Positions 15,001 through 26,297 of a DNA stretch of 64,000 nucleotides are shown in pieces. Position 1 is the first letter of the stretch. Each line of letters starts with the position of its first letter. The notes under the pieces are model-generated. The model saw nothing but the letters and a program-made list of their open reading frames with translations. It was not told the DNA's origin and did no database searches. This DNA is from Nocardia abscessus (lineage in GTDB: Bacteria; Actinomycetota; Actinomycetes; Mycobacteriales; Mycobacteriaceae). Location of the stretch: NCBI RefSeq assembly GCF_015477775.1, contig NZ_JADLQO010000003.1:372001-436000 (forward strand). The letters are read 5' to 3'. The position numbers were made by a program, and so were the translations under genes.

Positions 15001-18000
15001 GCCGCGTCCCGTGCCGACGAGTTCGAGCTGTGGCACCGGATGGGCGCGGCTGCTGATCCGCTGCTCGGCAGCGCGCTGCTCGACCCCGCCCTCGACACCC
15101 AGTCGACCGTGCGGAATCTGACGGTGTCGCTGCCGGTAGAGGTCACTTCGTCGTTGCTCGACGCGGTGCCCAGGGCGGTGCACGGCAGTGTCGACGACGC
15201 GCTGCTGGCCGGTCTGGCCGTGGCCGTGGCACGCTGGCGCCATAGGCGCGGCATCGCGCACTCCGGTCTGAAGGTCCTGCTGGAGGGGCATGGCCGGGCG
15301 GAGCAGATCGCCGAGGGTGCGGATGTCTCGCGCACGGTGGGCTGGTTCACCAACACCTATCCGGTGGCGCTCGACATCGGCGAGGTCGGCCAGGACGATC
15401 CGCGCGCCGCGGTGAAGTCCGTGAAAGATCAGCTGCGCGCCATCCCGGACAAGGGAATCGGTTACGGCCTGCTGCGCTACCTGCACGCAGGCACGTCCGA
15501 CCGGCTCGCGGCGCTGCCCGAGCCGCAGATCGGTTTCAACAATCTCGGCCGGGTCGGCGTCGATCTCACGACGCTGTCGCAGCTGGCGTGGATTCCGACC
15601 GACGAGCCGTTCGACCGGCGGGCCGCCTTCGATCCGGACATGCCCGCCGCGGCGGCCCTCACCATCGACGTGAACGTCGTGGACACCGAGGCAGGACCAC
15701 GTCTGTCCGCGCACATCGGATACGCCTCCCGGTTGTTCGAGCACGACGACGTGGCCGAACTCGTCGACGAATGGGTCGGCGCGGTCACCGGCATCGCCGC
15801 GGCGGCCCGCGCGGACGAGGACTGGGGCTTCTCACCGGCCGATGTTCCGCTCGTCGAGGTCACCCAGTCCGACCTGGACGCGTTCGCCGGACGTTACGGT
15901 TCCCTGGGCGATGTCTGGTCGTTGGCGCCGTTGCAGGCTGGGCTGCTGTTCCACGCCGAACTCGCCGCGGGTGATCTCGACGTCTACACCGCGCAGTCGA
16001 CCCTCGCCCTTGCCGGGGTGATCGATGAGCGGCGGCTCGAACAGTCGGCGAAGGCCCTGCTGGAGCGCTATCCCAACCTGCGGGCGGCCTTCGTCCGGAC
16101 GGCCGACGGCATTCCGGCGCAGGTGATCCCGGCCGACGCGGTAGTGCGCTGGCGGCGAGTCGATCTGCGCGCGGGCACGACGACTCCGGAGGAGCTGATC
16201 GCGGCCGAGCGGGCGGTCCCGTTCGACCCCGCCGATCCGCCGCTGCTGCGGTTCCTGCTCATCGACGTGGGGCCACAGGATTTCCGGCTGGTGCTGACGG
16301 CGCATCACCTGCTGCTGGACGGCTGGTCGTTGCCGTTGCTGTGGCGCGAGCTGATCGGTCTGTACGCGGTGGGCGCTCGCACGGAGCTGTTGCCCGCCGC
16401 CGCGTCCTACCGCAGCTACCTGGAATGGCTGGATCGGCGCGAGCCGTCCGCCGGAATCGACGTGTGGCGCGAGGTCCTGCGCGATTTCACCGAACCCACG
16501 GTGGTCGCCGACGCGCGGACGCACACGACGGTCGGCATCCCGGTCGACTTGGCGGTCGTGCTGGACCGGGCCGTCACCGCCGAACTGGTGGAGTTCGCTC
16601 GGGCAAGGGCGGTCACCATGGCGACCATCGTGCAATTCGCCTGGGCAGTGGTTCTCGGGAACCTGCTCGGTGTCGAGCGCGTGGTGTTCGGCGGCACGGT
16701 CTCCGGACGCCCCGCCGAACTGCCGGGCGTCGAGTCGATGATCGGCTTGTTCATCAACACGATTCCGGTCGCCGTGCACGTCCCGCGGTCCTGGACCATC
16801 GAGGACGCGCTGCGGCGATTGCAGGCGGACAACACCCGGCTGCTCGATCATCACGACGTCGAACTGTCCCGGATCCTGTCGGCCGCGGGCGTCGCCCAGC
16901 TGTTCGACACCCTGGTCGTCTTCGAGTCGTATCCGGTCGACAGCAGCGGTCTGGGCGACGCGGACATCGACGGCATGCGGGTGGTGGCGGCGGACGGCAG
17001 CGACGCCGCGCACTACCCGATCACGGTGCAGGCCCACCAGACCGACCAGCTGCACGTCATGATCCGCTACCAGCAAGCCCGCGTGGACGACCTGACGGCC
17101 GCGGGTCTGGCCGCCCGTATGGAAACCGTGCTGCGCGCCATCACGATCGATCCGCGGGCGCGGCTGGGCTCGGTCGAGTTGATGTCCGCGGTCGAGCGCC
17201 GCGATCTGGTGCCCGCCACGGGCGGACGGTCCGAATCGCCGCGTCTGCTCGCGGAGTTGCTCGCCAGCGGCGCGGCGATGAATCCCGATGCGGCAGCGGT
17301 TGTTTCGGACGAGCGAGTGTTGTCCTACGCCGAGCTGGATGCCTGGACGAATCGTGTGGCGCGGGAGTTGATCGCCTGGGGTGTCGGCCCGGGCGATCAG
17401 GTGGCGCTGGCGATGGCACGGTCGGTGGACTTCGTGATCGGCATCTGGGCGGTCGCCAAGACCGGCGCGGCCTTCCTGCCCGTGGATCCGCGGAATCCGG
17501 CCGAACGTGTCGGGCACATGGTCGCCGATTCCCAGGTGCGGGTCGCGGTCACCGTCGCGGCGTCACGAGAGCTGGTCCCGGCTCCCGTCCGGCAGCTGGT
17601 GCTCGACGATCCGGAAACCTGTCGGGCGATCGCGGCGCGCTCCTCGGAGGCGGTGACCGACAGTGATCGAAGGCGTACGCCGCATGTGCGGGACACGGCC
17701 TACGTCCTCTACACCTCGGGGTCGACCGGCACGCCGAAGGGTGTCGCGATCACCCACGAGGGCTTGGCGAACTTCGCTGCGGTGCAGCGGGATCGGTTCG
17801 GCGTCGACAGCCGGTCGCGCGTGCTGTACGCGTCCGCTCCCGGTTTCGACGTGGTCGTGCTCGAAACGCTGCTGGCCCACACCAACGCAGCGGTGCTCGT
17901 GGTGCCGCCGCCGGAGGTGTTCGGCGGACCCGAGCTGGCCGAATTCATTCGGGCACAGCAGGTGTCGCACTCGTTCATGACGCCGAGCGTGCTGGCGACG

Positions 18001-21000
18001 ATGTCGCCGGAGGGCTTGGACTCCTTGCGGGTGCTGATGGCCGGTGGCGAGGCGGTGACGCCGGAGATCGTCGCGCTGTGGTCGCCGGGCAGGCGCCTGC
18101 TGAACGGATACGGTCCGACCGAGACGACGATTCTGGCCGGAATCAGCGGTCCGCTGCATCCGGGTGCCACGGTGACGATCGGTGGTCCGATCGGTGGCGT
18201 CGAGGCCGTCGTGCTGGATGCGTGGCTGCGGCCGGTCCCGGTCGGCGTCGTCGGCGAGTTGTATCTCGCGGGTGTGCAACTGGCACGCGGATACGTGAAC
18301 CGGCCGGGTGTGACGTCCGGCGCGTTCGTCGCGAATCCGTTCGGCGCGGCGGGATCGCGCATGTACCGCACCGGCGACTTGGCCCGCTGGACACCGGAAC
18401 ACACCTTGGAATACCTGGGGCGCAGCGACTTCCAGGTCAAGCTCCGCGGTCAGCGCATCGAGCTCGGCGAGATCGAAGCCGTTCTCGCCGGACAACCCGG
18501 TGTGGAGCACGCGGCTGTGCTGCTGCGCAAGGACGAGCGCGGCATCGGCAGGCTCGTCGGCTATCTGGTCGGCGCCGCGGACCTGGACCCGGAGGCGGTC
18601 AGGGCCGCCGCGCGGCTGCGCCTGCCCGCGCACATGGTGCCCGACGTGTGCACGGTGCTCGCCGAATTCCCGCTCACCAGGACCGGCAAGCTCGACCGCC
18701 TGGCGTTGCCGGTGCCGGAATTCTCGGCGGCCAGGACCTGGGTGGCGCCGCGCACGCAGACCGAACGGCAGGTCGCGGAAGTGTTCGGCACCGTCCTGGA
18801 CATCGAACGGGTCGGCGCCACCGACAGCTTCTTCGACCTCGGCGGCAATTCACTGTCGGCGACCCGGGTGACGGCCCAGTTGGGCACGGCGCTCGGCGTG
18901 AACGTCGGTGTCCGTGATCTGTTCGAAGCGCCGTCGGTCGCCGAACTCGCCGCGCGGCTGGCCGCTTCCGAACGCACGGATCGGGTGCCGCTGGTGCCGC
19001 GCACCCGGCCCGCGCTGGTGCCGCTGTCGCCGGCCCAGCAACGGATGTGGTTCCTCAACCAGCTCGACACCTCCGTCGGCGCGTACAACATCCCGCTGGT
19101 GATCCGGCTGAAGGGCGAACTCGACATCTATGCGCTGCGGCGCGCGTGCGAGCTGGTCATCGCTCGGCACGAATCGCTGCGGACCAAGTTCCCGACGACC
19201 GACGCGACGCCGCATCAGGTCACCGTCCCGGTCGAGCAGGTGGTCCCCGCCGGGTTCACCGCGATCGCGGTCGAGACGGAGCAGCTGATGGAGCGGGTGC
19301 TCGCCACGGTCTCGGCGAGCTTCGACGTGACGCAGGCGCCCCCGCTGCGCGTCGAGCTGTTCCGGCTCGATGATCGCGAGCACGTTCTGGTCATCGCCGT
19401 GCACCACATCTGCGCCGACGGGCAGTCCATGCTGCCCCTCGCGCGGGATGTGGCGGTGGCCTACCAGGCGAGCAAGGAAGGGATGGAACCGAACTGGCCC
19501 GCTCTCGCGGTCCAGTACGCGGACTACACGCTGTGGCAGCGCGACGTGCTCGGGGACGAGCACGACCCCGGCTCGGTCATGTCCCAGCAGTTGCGTTTCT
19601 GGAAGGACACGCTCGGTGGGCTGCCCGAACTGCTCGAATTGCCCACGGACCTGCCACGCCCGCCGGTGGCGTCCATGCGCGGCCGGACGGTGGATTTCGA
19701 GATCCCCGCTGCGTTGCAGGAACGAATCGGCGCGCTCGCGCGTGCGGCGAACGCGACGGCCTTCATGGTCGTGCACGCCGCGCTGACCGTTCTGCTGTCG
19801 CGGCTGGCCGGCGTGGGCGACGTCGCGGTGGGCACGCCGGTGGCAGGCCGGGGGGAGCGCGAACTCGACGACCTGATCGGCATGTTCGTCAACACGCTCG
19901 TCCTGCGCTCGCGGGTGTCGTCGCGGCAGTCGTTCACCGACCTGCTCGCGGCCACGCGGGAAACGGACCTGGCCGCGTTCGCGCACGCCGATGTGCCCTT
20001 CGAGCAGGTCGTGGAGGCGCTGAATCCACCACGGTCCACCGCGCATCTGCCGCTGTACCAGGTGACGCTCGATGTGCAGAATCTCGGCAAGGCCGCGTTG
20101 GAGCTGCCCGGGCTCACCGTCGAGCCCGTCGAGAACGGATTCGAACCGGCGCAGGCCGACCTGAATCTGAACCTGGTCGAACGATCCGGTGACCAGGGAC
20201 GGCCGGACGGCATCCGGGGACGGCTGACCTACGCCACCGACCTGTTCACCGAGGAGACGATGACCAGGTTCGCGCAGGCATACGTGCGGATCCTGGAGGA
20301 GGTGACCGCGAACCCCGCGGTCGCGGTCGGTGACATCGACCTGGCGGGCCCGGCGCAGCGTCGCGCACTGCTCGACGCGGCCGGTGACGCCGGCGTCACG
20401 GTGCCGGACACGACCCTCGCGGAGCTGTTCCTCGCCCAGACCGCCGCGCGACCGGACGCGATCGCGGTGACCGACGGCGCGTCGCGGCTGACCTACGCGG
20501 AGTTGAATCGGCGCGCCGCCGCGGTGGCGGCTCGGCTGACCGAGCAGGGAGTGGGTCCGGAATCGCTGGTGGCCGTGGCATTGCCGCGCACGGCCGACCT
20601 CGTCGTCGGCCTGCTCGGCGTCGTGCGCGCGGGTGCGGGATACCTGCCGTTGGATGTGGCGTATCCGCCGGAGCGATTGCGGTTCGTGCTCGACGACGCC
20701 CATCCGGCCGCGGTGCTGACTTCGGCAGGCCTGTCCGCGGCGGTGCCGGAGTGCGTCGCGCCGGTCGTGCTCATCGAGGATTGCGTGGACGACCCGTCCG
20801 GCGTTCCCGCTCCTGCGGTGAGCGCGCGACCGGGCAACGTGGCCTACGTGATCTACACCTCGGGGTCGACCGGTCGCCCGAAGGGGGTGACGGTCAGCCA
20901 TCGGGAGGCGGTCACCTTGTTCACCAACGCGGCCGAGCGATTCGATCTCGGGCCCGACGACGTGTGGACGATGTTCCATTCCTACGCCTTCGATTTCGCG

Positions 21001-22998
21001 GTGTGGGAGATCTGGGGCGCGTTGCTGACCGGAGGCAAGGTCGTCGTGGTCGACTACGACACCTCCAGGTCGCCGGAGGCGTTCGTGGACGTCGTGGCCC
21101 GGGAGCGCGTGACCGTGTTGAGTCAGACCCCTTCGGCCTTCTACGGCTTCGCCGACGCGGAGCGCCGCTATCGCGAAGCGGATTGCCCCGCAGGCGATCT
21201 CGCTCTGCGATATGTCGTCTTCGGTGGCGAGGCGCTGGACGCGTCCCGGTTGAACGACTGGTTCGCGGCGCACGAGCCGCGATCACCACGGCTGGTCAAC
21301 ATGTACGGCATCACCGAGACCACCGTGCATGTGACGTTCTCCGAGGTCACCAGCGCGAGCACAGCCGGGATCGGATCGCCGCTTCCAGGGTTGCGGGTCT
21401 ACGTCCTCGACGACCGGCTGCGTCCGGCGCCGATCGGCGTCGCCGGGGAGATCTACGTGGCCGGCGGCCAGCTCTCGCGTGGCTATCTGGCAGCACCGGC
21501 GCTGACCGCGGGCCGGTTCGTGGCCGACCCCTTCGGCGGCGACGGCGCCCGGCTCTATCGATCCGGCGACGTGGGCCGGTGGCGGAAGTCCGGGAGCGGG
21601 CTGGAGCTGGAGTACGTGGGCCGGGCCGACGCGCAGGTGCAGTTGCGCGGCTTCCGGATCGAGCTCGGCGAGGTGGAGTCGGCGCTGCTGCGGCACCCGC
21701 AGGTCACCCAGGCCGCGGTCACGGTGCACCGGCACGATCGCGGGGTCGACCAGTTGATCGGGTACGTCGTCGGCGCCGACGGTGCGCTGATCGACCCGGT
21801 CGAGGTCCGCGAGACCGCCGCCCGGGTGCTGACCGGTTACATGGTTCCCGCGGTGATCATGGTGCTGCCCGCGCTGCCGTTGACGGTCAACGGCAAACTC
21901 GATCGAAAAGCGCTGCCCGCTCCCGAGTTCGAGGCATCGGCGACCGCGTTCGCGGCGCCGCGCACGCACACGGAGAAGGTGATCACCGACGTCTACGCGC
22001 AGGTCCTGGGAGTTCAGCGGGTCGGGACCACGGACGGCTTCTTCGATCTCGGCGGCAACTCGCTACTGGCCACGATGGTGGTGACCGAGTTGCGCACCCG
22101 CGCAGTGACGATCCAGTTGCCGTGGATGTTCGACGACGCGACACCGAAAGCCCTGGCGGCCAGGGCCGACGGCGCGGCGGGCGGCTCAGGGATGCAAGTG
22201 TTGCTTCCGCTGCGGGCCCACGGCCGCAAGCCCGCGGTCTTCGCGGTGCACCCCGCGGGTGGGCTGGCCTGGTTCTACGGCGGAATGGTGGAACATCTCG
22301 ACAAGGACCGGCCGGTCTACGGCTTGCAGGATCCGCATGTCGTGGCGGGCGAACCGGGCGCGACGTCCGTCGATGAACTCGCGGAGCGCTATGTGGCCGA
22401 AATTCGTCGCGTGCAACCGAGCGGGCCGTATCACTTGCTGGGCTGGTCGCTGGGCGGTGCGATCGCGCATGCTGTCGCGGTGCGGCTCCAGCGCGATGGG
22501 GATCGCGTCGGGATGCTGGCCATGATGGACAGCGCCGTCGGCGATTCGGAGGCGCTGGCCGCGTCGATGAGCACCACCGCGGACGAGCCCATGCCGGGTG
22601 AGCTGATGGCCGATCTGCTCGGCGGCTGGCGTGAGCTGTTCGCGCTCGGCGCCGAGGTGACAGCGGACACCCACGAGCAGGCATGGGCGGTGATCCGGGA
22701 CCAGGTCACCGCCAGCGGGATGTTCACCGCCGAGCAGGTCGACCGGGTGATGGAGAGCTTCCGGACCGCGGGCGACATCGCGCAGGAGTACCGGCCGGGT
22801 GTCTTCGACGGTGACCTGGTCTTCTTCACCGCAGGAAAAGACCGCGCCGACCACGACGCCGTCATGCGGACGTGGCGGCCGTTCATCACCGGCGACCTGC
22901 ACAACACGGTCGTCGACGCACGACATCTCGAATTGACCCACCCGCACGCATTGGCCGTCATCGGCCCGATTCTCGAAAGGTTCTCGAACGAATGCTGA
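1..22998 (+). CDS. Multimodular non-ribosomal peptide synthetase, 3' part (5' end outside window)
   Basis: The reading frame is open from base 1, so the gene starts upstream; 7665 residues lie in the window. Domains in order (approximate bases) are A1 (1-1450, lacking its first residues), T1; C2-A2-T2 (1750-4860); C3-A3-T3 (4900-8040); C4-A4-T4 (8095-11230); C5-A5-T5-E (11280-15800); C6-A6-T6 (15835-18960); C7-A7-T7 (19000-22170); and a thioesterase (22195-22995). Every A domain keeps the SGSTG-type P-loop core and the A10 lysine (GK). Carrier serines sit in GGNS or GGDS at 1594, 4744, 7930, 14290, 18850 and 22060, while T4 has GVNS (Ser at 11119). Condensation domains keep HHxxxDG. The epimerase keeps HHLAVDG (14854-14874) and follows a GGDS carrier, as is usual. 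C6 reads HHLLLDGWS, as expected after an epimerase. The thioesterase has GWSLGG with its serine at 22447. The product is unknown; A7 looks threonine-like. Release by the thioesterase marks this as the last synthetase of the assembly line. Confidence 0.97.
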   Translation, partial: AALTYRELDERSNRFARRLIALGAGPESLVAIAMPRDADLIVAVLGVLKSGAGYLPLDTAHPAERLEYVLGDANPIAVVTKRGMREQVPGDPGRVVLFDDVLAAEQAADPITDADRTDLLRPDHLAYVIYTSGSTGRPKGVSITHRAVSTYLVNSCAEIGIRSGDVWTLFHSFAFDYSVWEIFGALVTGGRIVVVDSLTARSPDDVVRLAAREQVTVFSQTPSAFYQFAAARQRYAHAGEPEGELSLRLVILSGEALDPAGLAAWYEHNPNLPVLANSYGITETTVFVTYTDLTSEIAVPGAPSTVGPALPGLRTYVLDERLRPCPLGAWGEIYVAGTQLARGYLDRPALSAGRFVANPFGKPGERLYRSGDVARWNHQGELEYRGRADQQVQLRGFRIELDEIRNALLTHDSVAAAVVVVHLPGTEAARLVGYVVPAVGAACEADALRTHVDGILPEYMVPSSIVVIDAVPLTVNGKVDYRALPEPVFDSAAAYVAPRTVVEESIADVFAEVLGIDRVGVLDSFFELGGNSITATSAAVRIAEVTRCDVSVRDLFVKQTVAELAAHLEDAHRSGRPVLRAVPRPDPIPLAPAQNRMWLVNQTDPTSAAYNIPLIVQLTGRLNAAALRAALTDVIDRHESLRTVYPAVNGEGTQVVLSAEEVVAGLDLTPRPTDPDEIDQRIRELASVGTDLRERAPIQVALLATADRRRHVLAVVLHHICCDGSSLRPLAADVAVAYEARAEGKTPDWEPLLVQYADYSIWHRSLLGDPDDPDSRAAHQLRYWSQRLAGMPPVLELPADRPRPARQSMRGDVADTVIPAETFAGIERLARAANVTTFMVVHAALAVLLARMSGSADVTVGTPVAGRGERALEPLIGMFVNTVPLRTEVSFEESFTAFLARVKDIDVDAFANSDLPYERVVDELHPKRSMAYAPLCQVYLAFENMDRASLELSELTVELLDPGAEPAKVDIIVTVAENTAAGGDVALRVNYATDLFDRETVEELAERLNRLLEAFVSNPRVRVGDVDLLSGVERLELVPASGGRAETPRVLADVLLVGDRGAPAVVSGERVLSYGELDEWSNRLARVLIEWGVGPGDQVALAMGRSVEFVVGVWAVARAGAAFVPVDPRYPSERVAHIVADSDVEVALTVEASRTLLPGHVRQLVLDHPGTGAFLAAQSPAAVTDADRVRACRVADAAYVVYTSGSTGKPKGVAVTNEGLANFAIEQRERYRVDRWSRVLQVAAPGFDAVMLELLMAHANGAVLVVSPPEVFAGAQLAELIRAQDVSHAFVTPSVLATMSPAGLDSLQVLVAGGEAVSAETVSVWAPGRRLHNGYGPTETTIMVAISDPLCVGDPVTIGGPIRGVDAVVLDERLRPVPVGVTGQLYVSGVQLSRGYLNRPASTAATFVANPYGPAGTRMYGTGDLARWTTEHTLEYLGRTDFQVKIRGQRIELGEIEAVLAGHPAVATAVVVGVQAETGSRLAAYVVPADGAVDTAELVKYAAQRLPSHMVPDTVMVLDRLPLSSVGKVDRAALPEPEFAPAAEFVAPRNATEQVVADICAGVLGIDRVGVLDSFFDLGGNSLSATRAAAQLSGAFGVEVPLRAIFETPTIGALAERLRSADAATREPLVPQERPARIPLSPAQARMWFLNQFDTGSPVYNIPLVVRMSGDLDVAAMHATIADVLERHEALRTVYPDSDTGPHQLVVPVETALTPLVPIPVAASEIEARVTAEVTVGFDVTAEVPFRVALLRSAPDEHALVLVVHHISFDGSSLAPLAADLMTAYRARVRHEAPQWAPLPVQYADYALWQRKLLGAEDDPHSPTVAQTRYWLAALAGLPEVLDLPTDRPRPAKQSFRGATVSAILPADLHREVVALARRHDATVFMVMHAAYAALLARLSGTGDIAVGTPIAGRGEPGLDGLVGMFVNTLVLRTHLEPGASFVRILDQVRATDLAAFENADIPFERLVEVLNPPRSTAHAPLTQVGFSFQNIEIPTVKFEGLTVSAQMADPSVAKYDLHLNLVDALEPDGEPGDMAVEFGYATDLFDEATVTSMFDRYLLLLRAIVVDPTRAVGDIDLLTEQETRQLAVRSAGTRTQAPAATIADLFAAQVAATPEQTAVLDAASGAQLDYRAFGARVNALARALIRRGIGPESVVAVAMRRSVDLLATLYAIHAAGAAYLPLDPDHPVDRVRAVLAAARPDAVLTRPDDHAGLPADVPVWTLAELDAEREDTSAVIDADRTRPLRADDLAYVIYTSGSTGVPKGVAVPHGAVVNQLRWLHEHYRLGGDDVMLLRTPVTFDLSVWELFAASTCGAALVVAGPDAHTDPREVARLLAEYRVTTVDFVPSLLSAFLEVATPHRLPELRRVLCIGEALPAETVRRFRDFSDARIDNLYGPTEAAVSVTAHRIDAVEGVAVPIGVPEANVTVHVLDSRLHPVPAGVTGELYLGGVQLARGYHARPGLTAATFVADPFGAAAGARLYRTGDLVRWDEGGSLRYVGRADTQVKVRGLRIELGDIEAALTAHEQVNAAVAQVRVDGGEQRLVAYVVADAGIDVRHVRRALLDRLPAYMVPSSVTRIDAVPLNANGKVDYRALPEPDHSAQEPEFRAPQGLVEQAVAAVFAELFDRPEIGADDNFFELGGNSLVATRVLSRIGDVVDVTIPVRAIFEAPTVAGLAERIAQLRAVPSLPAPARVPRPDRIPLSHAQTRMWFLNQFDPTAPGYVVPLAIRLDGTLDSAALTAAVGDVIERHESLRTMYPAIDGAPTQVVLPAEDVLATCDLSPQAIGERELPQRLAEFCGTGFDVAKGVPLRVALYQLSDAAWTLALAAHHISCDGFSVAPLAADLVAAYRARCGGTAPDWAPLPVQFADYALWQRAVLGSADDPDSYVARDIAYWRTQLAGVPDLLELPTDRPRPIEQSQRGAVIELVIPGELQGRVEALARRAGATTFMVVHTALAVLLSRLSGSDDVTVGVPHAGRGDRSLDNLVGMFVNTLVMRSRITLDQTFLSLLEQVRRTDIEAFDHATVPFEQLVDALNPVRSTAHTPLFQVLLAYQNMARARVELPGLTVENVDPGDSAAIYDLLLMMTEGHGTHNEPTGMTLRLTYATDLFDEDTVRGFAGRFVRVLDAAARDAEAPVGEIGLLDEAERSQVLERWNDTGGSAAPGRTLVDVFDEQVARTPDSAALLLPDGGTLTYRDFDARVNRLARWLIARGAGPETVVAVAIRRSAELVTALYAVVKAGAAFLPIDPDHPSARIAHVLGAARPLVVLTTTVDGADLPGGFECASIDLLDVTSLSETRITDAQRRTPLRPNHLAYVLFTSGSTGVPKGVALTHAATVSQLAWAQQQWPHDGSDAVLHKTPITFDIAVWELFWPLQTGAHIVVAEPDGHRDPAYLADVIARHRITTVHFVPSMLDVLLESTGAAELPSIRRVFVAGEALAQRTVDAAARVFAHAELVNWYGPAEAEVVTAARCAPHAATAATVPIGAPAAGMKVYVLDARLRPVPVGVVGELYVAGVQLARGYHSRPELTCRAFVANPFGAAGERLYRTGDLVRWRKTGELEYLGRSDFQVKVRGQRVEPGDIEAALRDVAQVARAVAVVTTERIVGYVTLAPGAVTDGRAIREQLTRTLPSYLVPDAVQVLDAMPLTANGKLDRSALPQPVFDDGETFVSPRTDTEAVLARLVAQLTGADRVSVTANLFEIGVNSLSAAQLAARAQAAVGVDVGIRDVFDAPTIAALAERMSTRTRSTAVALTPRQRRGAVPLAAAQRRIWFLNQFDTASAAYNICFAARLTGPLDNAALRAAFLDVVTRHEPLRTVYPLVDGEPCQVVRDVTTLAADVTLEPEPVTDTELAERIRDAVEAGFDIAESVPVRARLYRTAAEAHVLVVVVHHIAADGASMAPLAGDVFAAYRARVSGHAPQWEPLQVQYADYAMWQQEMLGSEDDPTSLIARQIDYWTDALDGAPELLALPTDRPRPATISMDGGNVRFELPARLHDDIVRLAHREGVTVFVVLHAALAILLARTAHSDDISVGTPVAGRGRPELDDLVGMFVNTVVLRTRIDDDRSFRELLAEVRAVDLEALAHADLPYERLVDVIGRPRSTAYSPLFQVMFGLQNTQQARFELPGIGVEVLDPGIAQAKADLTVLMTERREGDEPAGIDGEIIYATDLFVASTAHSLAERFVRVLEAVTADPVRPIGRIGLLSAADTERLVPARGTDGVRHCLLPDLLAAAVAADPAGVALIGDTETLTYAELDHKANRLARHLLTRGAGPGVFVALAVPRSVDYHVAMWAIAKTGATFVPVDLRYPVERIAHMVSDSGVEIGITLSAARASLPDGVRWLTLDQPRTAKAIAAKSGRAVTDADRGRVLRVEDAAYLIYTSGSTGTPKGVMVTHAGLANFAAEQRDRYRVDATCRVLQVAAPAFDAVLLEALMAHAACAALVVSPPEVFGGPDLAELIRKHQVTHAFLTPSVVATMSPTGLESVRMLAVGGEMVPAELIAAWAPGRRLHNIYGPTETTIVITMSDPVLPGDPIAIGGPIRGAQALVLDARLRPVPVGVAGELYLAGAQLARGYLNRRAVTAGAFVANPYGGDGARMYRTGDIVRWTTQRTLEYVGRSDFQVKIRGQRIELGEIDAALISHPKVATAVTVSRTGPGGQPLLAAYIVTEAGIHVETAGVLDHVASILPAHMVPSALTVLDRMPITSTGKVDRKALPEPVFEPAADGVVAASTELEHTIAAAFADVLGIGSVGVTTSFFTLGGDSILSIQLASRLKSAGVIVTARDIFEQKTVRGLAQVAAAAERVALEELPGGGVGEIPFTPVVSWFTERLGAAPRFAQSMLVRLPGDARVEDVTATVRAVLEQHDMLRARLREQWLEVPPAGEADAAEAVFTHTFGADETPGSAGFTAVVEAALAEASDRLDPSEGRMVQVACLLPEPGVDAEARALVVVHHLAVDGVSWRILVPDFATAWQQVTQGRAVELPAQGTSMRRWAQALTEAAASRADEFELWHRMGAAADPLLGSALLDPALDTQSTVRNLTVSLPVEVTSSLLDAVPRAVHGSVDDALLAGLAVAVARWRHRRGIAHSGLKVLLEGHGRAEQIAEGADVSRTVGWFTNTYPVALDIGEVGQDDPRAAVKSVKDQLRAIPDKGIGYGLLRYLHAGTSDRLAALPEPQIGFNNLGRVGVDLTTLSQLAWIPTDEPFDRRAAFDPDMPAAAALTIDVNVVDTEAGPRLSAHIGYASRLFEHDDVAELVDEWVGAVTGIAAAARADEDWGFSPADVPLVEVTQSDLDAFAGRYGSLGDVWSLAPLQAGLLFHAELAAGDLDVYTAQSTLALAGVIDERRLEQSAKALLERYPNLRAAFVRTADGIPAQVIPADAVVRWRRVDLRAGTTTPEELIAAERAVPFDPADPPLLRFLLIDVGPQDFRLVLTAHHLLLDGWSLPLLWRELIGLYAVGARTELLPAAASYRSYLEWLDRREPSAGIDVWREVLRDFTEPTVVADARTHTTVGIPVDLAVVLDRAVTAELVEFARARAVTMATIVQFAWAVVLGNLLGVERVVFGGTVSGRPAELPGVESMIGLFINTIPVAVHVPRSWTIEDALRRLQADNTRLLDHHDVELSRILSAAGVAQLFDTLVVFESYPVDSSGLGDADIDGMRVVAADGSDAAHYPITVQAHQTDQLHVMIRYQQARVDDLTAAGLAARMETVLRAITIDPRARLGSVELMSAVERRDLVPATGGRSESPRLLAELLASGAAMNPDAAAVVSDERVLSYAELDAWTNRVARELIAWGVGPGDQVALAMARSVDFVIGIWAVAKTGAAFLPVDPRNPAERVGHMVADSQVRVAVTVAASRELVPAPVRQLVLDDPETCRAIAARSSEAVTDSDRRRTPHVRDTAYVLYTSGSTGTPKGVAITHEGLANFAAVQRDRFGVDSRSRVLYASAPGFDVVVLETLLAHTNAAVLVVPPPEVFGGPELAEFIRAQQVSHSFMTPSVLATMSPEGLDSLRVLMAGGEAVTPEIVALWSPGRRLLNGYGPTETTILAGISGPLHPGATVTIGGPIGGVEAVVLDAWLRPVPVGVVGELYLAGVQLARGYVNRPGVTSGAFVANPFGAAGSRMYRTGDLARWTPEHTLEYLGRSDFQVKLRGQRIELGEIEAVLAGQPGVEHAAVLLRKDERGIGRLVGYLVGAADLDPEAVRAAARLRLPAHMVPDVCTVLAEFPLTRTGKLDRLALPVPEFSAARTWVAPRTQTERQVAEVFGTVLDIERVGATDSFFDLGGNSLSATRVTAQLGTALGVNVGVRDLFEAPSVAELAARLAASERTDRVPLVPRTRPALVPLSPAQQRMWFLNQLDTSVGAYNIPLVIRLKGELDIYALRRACELVIARHESLRTKFPTTDATPHQVTVPVEQVVPAGFTAIAVETEQLMERVLATVSASFDVTQAPPLRVELFRLDDREHVLVIAVHHICADGQSMLPLARDVAVAYQASKEGMEPNWPALAVQYADYTLWQRDVLGDEHDPGSVMSQQLRFWKDTLGGLPELLELPTDLPRPPVASMRGRTVDFEIPAALQERIGALARAANATAFMVVHAALTVLLSRLAGVGDVAVGTPVAGRGERELDDLIGMFVNTLVLRSRVSSRQSFTDLLAATRETDLAAFAHADVPFEQVVEALNPPRSTAHLPLYQVTLDVQNLGKAALELPGLTVEPVENGFEPAQADLNLNLVERSGDQGRPDGIRGRLTYATDLFTEETMTRFAQAYVRILEEVTANPAVAVGDIDLAGPAQRRALLDAAGDAGVTVPDTTLAELFLAQTAARPDAIAVTDGASRLTYAELNRRAAAVAARLTEQGVGPESLVAVALPRTADLVVGLLGVVRAGAGYLPLDVAYPPERLRFVLDDAHPAAVLTSAGLSAAVPECVAPVVLIEDCVDDPSGVPAPAVSARPGNVAYVIYTSGSTGRPKGVTVSHREAVTLFTNAAERFDLGPDDVWTMFHSYAFDFAVWEIWGALLTGGKVVVVDYDTSRSPEAFVDVVARERVTVLSQTPSAFYGFADAERRYREADCPAGDLALRYVVFGGEALDASRLNDWFAAHEPRSPRLVNMYGITETTVHVTFSEVTSASTAGIGSPLPGLRVYVLDDRLRPAPIGVAGEIYVAGGQLSRGYLAAPALTAGRFVADPFGGDGARLYRSGDVGRWRKSGSGLELEYVGRADAQVQLRGFRIELGEVESALLRHPQVTQAAVTVHRHDRGVDQLIGYVVGADGALIDPVEVRETAARVLTGYMVPAVIMVLPALPLTVNGKLDRKALPAPEFEASATAFAAPRTHTEKVITDVYAQVLGVQRVGTTDGFFDLGGNSLLATMVVTELRTRAVTIQLPWMFDDATPKALAARADGAAGGSGMQVLLPLRAHGRKPAVFAVHPAGGLAWFYGGMVEHLDKDRPVYGLQDPHVVAGEPGATSVDELAERYVAEIRRVQPSGPYHLLGWSLGGAIAHAVAVRLQRDGDRVGMLAMMDSAVGDSEALAASMSTTADEPMPGELMADLLGGWRELFALGAEVTADTHEQAWAVIRDQVTASGMFTAEQVDRVMESFRTAGDIAQEYRPGVFDGDLVFFTAGKDRADHDAVMRTWRPFITGDLHNTVVDARHLELTHPHALAVIGPILERFSNEC

Positions 22999-23390
22999 AG
23001 ACTCTCCAGCAACTCCAGCAACTCCAGCAACTTCGGCTCGACGACGAGGCGATGGCACTCATCACGGCCGGGCTGCACGAGGGCGAATGCATGGACGTCG
23101 AGATCACCACCGTTTCGGCGATCCTCCACGAGCACGGCCGGAATGCGGAGGTCGGGTTGCTCGAGATCGATGTCGAGCGAGCGGAACTGGATGTCCTGCA
23201 CGGCATCGCCGAGGCGGACTGGCCGCGTATCCGTGCCGTCGTCGCCGAGGTGCACGACCGAAACGGTCGCTTGGCGCAGTGCTGCGAATTGTTGCGCGGG
23301 CACGGGCTGTTCGCGCGGACACGACAGGACCCGAGCCTGGTCGGCACCGAATCGCACGAGATGTACGCCGTGCGGCCCGCGAACGCCTGA
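22992..23390 (+). CDS. FkbM-like methyltransferase C-terminal protein, lacking the SAM-binding half
   Basis: This 132-residue protein starts at an ATG that overlaps the synthetase stop by 7 bases, so the two are probably translationally coupled. From about residue 55 it reads like the C-terminal half of FkbM-family (Methyltransf_21) O-methyltransferases: [14 protein letters not shown], then [17 protein letters not shown], and a QDPSL...MYAVRP end. The N-terminal glycine-rich SAM-binding motif of the family is absent, and the first residues are instead an LQQ repeat followed by a short helix-rich stretch. It may be a degenerate methyltransferase, an accessory protein of the synthetase, or a relic. 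The upstream gene ends in a complete thioesterase, so the missing half is not hidden there. The position at the end of the operon and the hairpin just downstream support a real co-transcribed gene. Catalytic activity is doubtful. Confidence 0.75.
   Translation: MLKTLQQLQQLQQLRLDDEAMALITAGLHEGECMDVEITTVSAILHEHGRNAEVGLLEIDVERAELDVLHGIAEADWPRIRAVVAEVHDRNGRLAQCCELLRGHGLFARTRQDPSLVGTESHEMYAVRPANA
23004..23030 (+). repeat. In-frame 9-bp tandem repeat (three copies of CTCCAGCAA)
   Basis: Three perfect copies of CTCCAGCAA encode Leu-Gln-Gln three times near the start of the FkbM-like gene. The unit length is a multiple of three, so copy-number changes by slippage would keep the frame. Confidence 0.9.
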
Positions 23391-23434
23391 CGCGCTCCGC
23401 GCCGCTGTCGTCACGACCCGAATCGGAACGTCCG

Positions 23435-23475
23435 GCACGAGAACAGTCCCGGCATTTTCGGGGCTGTTCTCGTGC
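23435..23475 (+). terminator. Strong hairpin ending the synthetase operon
   Basis: GCACGAGAACAG at 23435-23446 pairs perfectly with CTGTTCTCGTGC at 23464-23475, and the loop contains TTTTC. It lies 45 bases after the FkbM-like stop codon. No long T-run follows, as is common for actinobacterial terminators. Confidence 0.75.
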
Positions 23476-23533
23476 GGGTTCTTCGCCCCTCTCGAGGACA
23501 GCCGGGCACCGGCGGTTCTGGTCGGTGCTCGCG

Positions 23534-23773
23534 CTACTGCCGCGCCATGTGCATGCGCATTTCGCTCTGGACGTCGGTGATCAGCTCTCCGGAGAGGTCG
23601 ACGACCACCGTGTGCAGGGTGCCGGTGAACCGGAAGGGCGGGTCGTAGTCGGATACCACCGCGGAGCCCGGGTTGGCGCCGCAGGTCATTCCGCCAGGGT
23701 TGAACGACACATCGGTCGTCCGTCCGATGATTCCGGGGAAAGCTGTTCCGCGTTTGTATTCCTCGAAGGCATC
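23534..23773 (-). pseudogene. Arylsulfatase remnant: N-terminal tip joined to C-terminal tip
   Basis: On the minus strand the frame reads DAFEEYKRGTAFPGIIGRTT, which resembles the extreme N-terminus of actinobacterial arylsulfatases. It runs directly into NPGGMTCG...DYDPPFRFTGTLH...VDLSGELI...MARQ and a stop, which resembles the C-terminal end of the same family. The several hundred residues in between, including the CxPxR formylglycine site and the metal-binding residues, are missing. The junction is near base 23705. This looks like a single in-frame internal deletion of about 90 percent of the gene, so the product cannot be a sulfatase. The frame remains open upstream into the 16-bp repeats, but no convincing start is seen. 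Confidence 0.75.
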
Positions 23774-23892
23774 GATGGGCCCTCCGTCCTGCGGATGGGC
23801 TGGACACCGCCAGCCCGGTCGTCCGAAGAAAATGCCTGTGCTGACGACGAGCAGTTCCGCTGCGGCAAGTGCTGGGATTCTCGCCGTGCAAC

Positions 23893-23972
23893 TTCGTCGG
23901 CCCTCATCTTCGTCGGCCTTCATCTTCGTCGGCCTTCATCTTCGTCGGCCTTCATCGTCTTCGGCCTTCATC
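23893..23972. repeat. Five imperfect 16-bp tandem repeats
   Basis: Units of TTCGTCGGCCTTCATC start at 23893, 23909, 23925, 23941 and 23957. Units 2-4 are identical, unit 1 has one change, and unit 5 begins GTCT instead of TTCG. The unit is not a multiple of three and there are no spacers, so this is a minisatellite next to the arylsulfatase remnant. Confidence 0.9.
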
Positions 23973-24170
23973 GTCGATGCCTCGGCATGGGAGCCGGCCG
24001 GGGCCGAATGCCGACCTCGGGGAGCGCGATCCTCACCCGAGCGTTCGATATCGGTTCTCAGTCCATCCGCTGACGCGACGGCACAGTCAAATGCTAGACG
24101 ACGATCGTCGCGGCTGTCAGGGGCGACGTGAAGCCTGCCGCGAAGGCCCGGAGGTGCCGGTAAGCCGGAA

Positions 24171-24199
24171 ACCGCGGCCGGTGTACAACCGGCCGCGGT
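24171..24199 (-). terminator. fadE5: Hairpin downstream of fadE5
   Basis: ACCGCGGCCGGT (24171-24182) and ACCGGCCGCGGT (24188-24199) form a perfect 12-bp stem around a 5-base loop. It lies about 50 bases beyond the fadE5 stop, in the direction of its transcription. Confidence 0.65.
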
Positions 24200-24245
24200 C
24201 TCGCGGTGGCCGACGGCGGAGGATACGCCGAGGAGCGCGTCTGAT

Positions 24246-26081
24246 TCAGAAGGCGGCTTCGTCGAGCTCCATGACCGTGGTGTCGACGTCGGAGATGACC
24301 GACCATTCCGCGCTGAGGTGGGGCAGGACGGTCTTGGCGAAGAACGACGCGACGGCGATTTTGCCCTGATAGAAAGCGCGGTCCTGCTCGCCCGCGCCCG
24401 CATCCACCGCGGCGAGGGCGATCTCGGCGGCGACGATCAACCGCCAGGCGACGAGGAGATCGCCGACGGCGAGCAGGAACCGGACGGAGTTCAGGCCGAT
24501 CTTGTACAGCTCGCCGGGATGCTCTTGCGCGTCGAGCAGATGCTGGGTGAATCGGCTGGCCATGTCCTGCACGTCTTCCAGCGCGGTGGCGAGCAGGACC
24601 TTCTCGGCCTTGAGCCGGCCGTCGCCGGCGGGGGACTGCGCCGTGTCCCGGATCTTGCCCGCCACGTGGGCGAGCGCGACGCCGCGGTCACGGGCGATCT
24701 TGCGGAAGAAGAAGTCCTGTGCCTGGATGGCGGTGGTGCCCTCGTAGAGCGAGTCGATCTTCGCGTCGCGGATGTACTGCTCGATCGGGTAGTCCTGCAG
24801 GAAGCCGGAACCGCCCAGGGTCTGCAGCGACTCGGTCAGGTACTGGTAGGCCCGCTCCGAGCCGACACCCTTGACGATCGGCAGCAGCAGATCGTTGACC
24901 CGCGCGGCCAAGTCGGCGTCCGCGCCGGAAACATGCTGGGCCACATCGGCGTTCTGGTGGGCGGCGGTGTAAAGGTAGATCGCCCGAAGGCCCTCGGCGT
25001 ACGCCTTCTGCATCATCAGCGACCGGCGCACGTCCGCATGGCGGGTGATGGTCACCTTCGGCGCGGTCTTGTCCGCCATCCGGGTCAGGTCGCTGCCCTG
25101 CACGCGGGTCTTCGCGTATTCGAGGGCATTGAGGTAGCCGGTGGACAGGGTCGCGATGGCCTTGGTGCCCACCATCATGCGGGCTTCTTCGATGACCTCG
25201 AACATCTGCGCGATGCCGTTGTGCACCTCGCCGACCAGCCAGCCCTTGGCCGGGATGCCGTGGCCGCCGAAGGTGACCTCGCAGGTGGCGGACGCTTTCA
25301 GGCCCATCTTGTGCTCGACGTTGGTGACGAAGACGCCGTTGCGCTCGCCCAGCTCACCGGTCTGGTGGTCGAAGTGGAACTTCGGCACGAAGAACAGCGA
25401 CAGGCCCTTGGTGCCCGGTCCTGCGCCCTCGGGGCGGGCCAGCACCAGGTGCATGATGTTCGGGAACAGGTCGTCGGAGTCGGCGGAGGTGATGAACCGC
25501 TTGACGCCCTCGATGTGCCAGGAGCCGTCTTCCTGCTCGACCGCTTTGGTGCGGCCCGCGCCGACGTCGGAACCGGCGTCGGGCTCGGTCAGCACCATGG
25601 TGGCGCCCCATCCGTTTTCGGTCATGTACCGGGCCCAGCGCTGCTGTTGCTCGGTGCCGATGCCGTGCATGATGTTGGCCATCATCGGCCCGGTCAGGTA
25701 CATGTAAGCCGCGGGCTGCGCCCCCAGGACGAATTCGCTGATCGCCCAGCCGACCATCGAGGGGGCGGGCACACCGCCGATCGCCTCGGCCTTGCCGACG
25801 CGCCACCATTCGGCGTCGTACCAGGCGCGCACGGCCTTCTTGAACGAGTCCGGCAGGCTGACCGAGTGGGTGGCCGCATCGAAAACCGGGGGATTGCGGT
25901 CGGTTTCGGCGAACGGCTCGGCGACCGGCCCTTCGGCCAGGCGCGCAGCCTCCGCCAGCATCGACCGCACGGTGTCGCCGTCCAGGTCACCGAATGCTCC
26001 GGTGCGGAGGATGTCGTCGAGTCCGTACACCTCGAACAGGTTGAACTCGAGGTCACGCACGTTGCTCTTGTAATGGCTCAC
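24246..26081 (-). CDS. fadE5: FadE5-type acyl-CoA dehydrogenase
   Basis: This 611-residue flavoenzyme belongs to the large acyl-CoA dehydrogenase group and catalyses alpha-beta dehydrogenation of acyl-CoA in fatty-acid beta-oxidation. The GTG start at 26081 gives the N-terminus [19 protein letters not shown], which closely matches mycobacterial FadE5 as I recall it, and has GAAAGG about 10 bases upstream. Recognisable signatures are [13 protein letters not shown] (substrate and FAD region), [34 protein letters not shown], and [23 protein letters not shown]...[12 protein letters not shown] near the C-terminal catalytic region. The length fits the family, which carries an extra C-terminal domain. 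It is transcribed alone; a double-domain TetR regulator lies just upstream on the same strand and is a candidate regulator. Confidence 0.95.
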   Translation of the reverse strand: MSHYKSNVRDLEFNLFEVYGLDDILRTGAFGDLDGDTVRSMLAEAARLAEGPVAEPFAETDRNPPVFDAATHSVSLPDSFKKAVRAWYDAEWWRVGKAEAIGGVPAPSMVGWAISEFVLGAQPAAYMYLTGPMMANIMHGIGTEQQQRWARYMTENGWGATMVLTEPDAGSDVGAGRTKAVEQEDGSWHIEGVKRFITSADSDDLFPNIMHLVLARPEGAGPGTKGLSLFFVPKFHFDHQTGELGERNGVFVTNVEHKMGLKASATCEVTFGGHGIPAKGWLVGEVHNGIAQMFEVIEEARMMVGTKAIATLSTGYLNALEYAKTRVQGSDLTRMADKTAPKVTITRHADVRRSLMMQKAYAEGLRAIYLYTAAHQNADVAQHVSGADADLAARVNDLLLPIVKGVGSERAYQYLTESLQTLGGSGFLQDYPIEQYIRDAKIDSLYEGTTAIQAQDFFFRKIARDRGVALAHVAGKIRDTAQSPAGDGRLKAEKVLLATALEDVQDMASRFTQHLLDAQEHPGELYKIGLNSVRFLLAVGDLLVAWRLIVAAEIALAAVDAGAGEQDRAFYQGKIAVASFFAKTVLPHLSAEWSVISDVDTTVMELDEAAF

Positions 26082-26204
26082 GAGCCAGGGCCTTTCGAGG
26101 AACGGCCGGTGGACCGGCATGGGATTCGGCGGGCGCACGCACAGGTGATCACCCACGGCACACTGTGCGGCACCGGGAACCCGAAATCAATCCGATGTTA
26201 ATGA

Positions 26205-26215
26205 CTACTAAGTAG
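26205..26215. promoter_or_regulatory. Palindrome in the AT-richer fadE5 promoter region
   Basis: CTACTAAGTAG is a 5-1-5 palindrome about 125 bases upstream of the fadE5 start. The core ACTAAGT recurs once near 26283. The gap between fadE5 and the TetR gene is much AT-richer than its surroundings and probably holds the fadE5 promoter. The binding protein is unknown. Confidence 0.4.
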
Positions 26216-26297
26216 ATGGTCGAATGTCCGATTGCGTTCTATCCGCTGATAGCGGGTAATTGGGCTGAATAAGTTAATTGCGACTAAGTGGCATAAA

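Noticed and set aside
3709..21273. Very long open frames on the minus strand under the synthetase (for example 7000-15744, 3709-6975 and 18850-21273)
   Set aside because: They are antisense shadows of GC-rich coding sequence: translations are Arg/His/Gly/Asp-rich, repeat with the modules and contain no family motifs.
23893..23972. Possible CRISPR array
   Set aside because: The 16-bp units are directly adjacent with no spacers and no cas genes are present.
24318..26201. 627-codon open frame on the plus strand opposite fadE5
   Set aside because: It mirrors the fadE5 gene exactly, has no motifs, and fadE5 itself matches its family along its full length.
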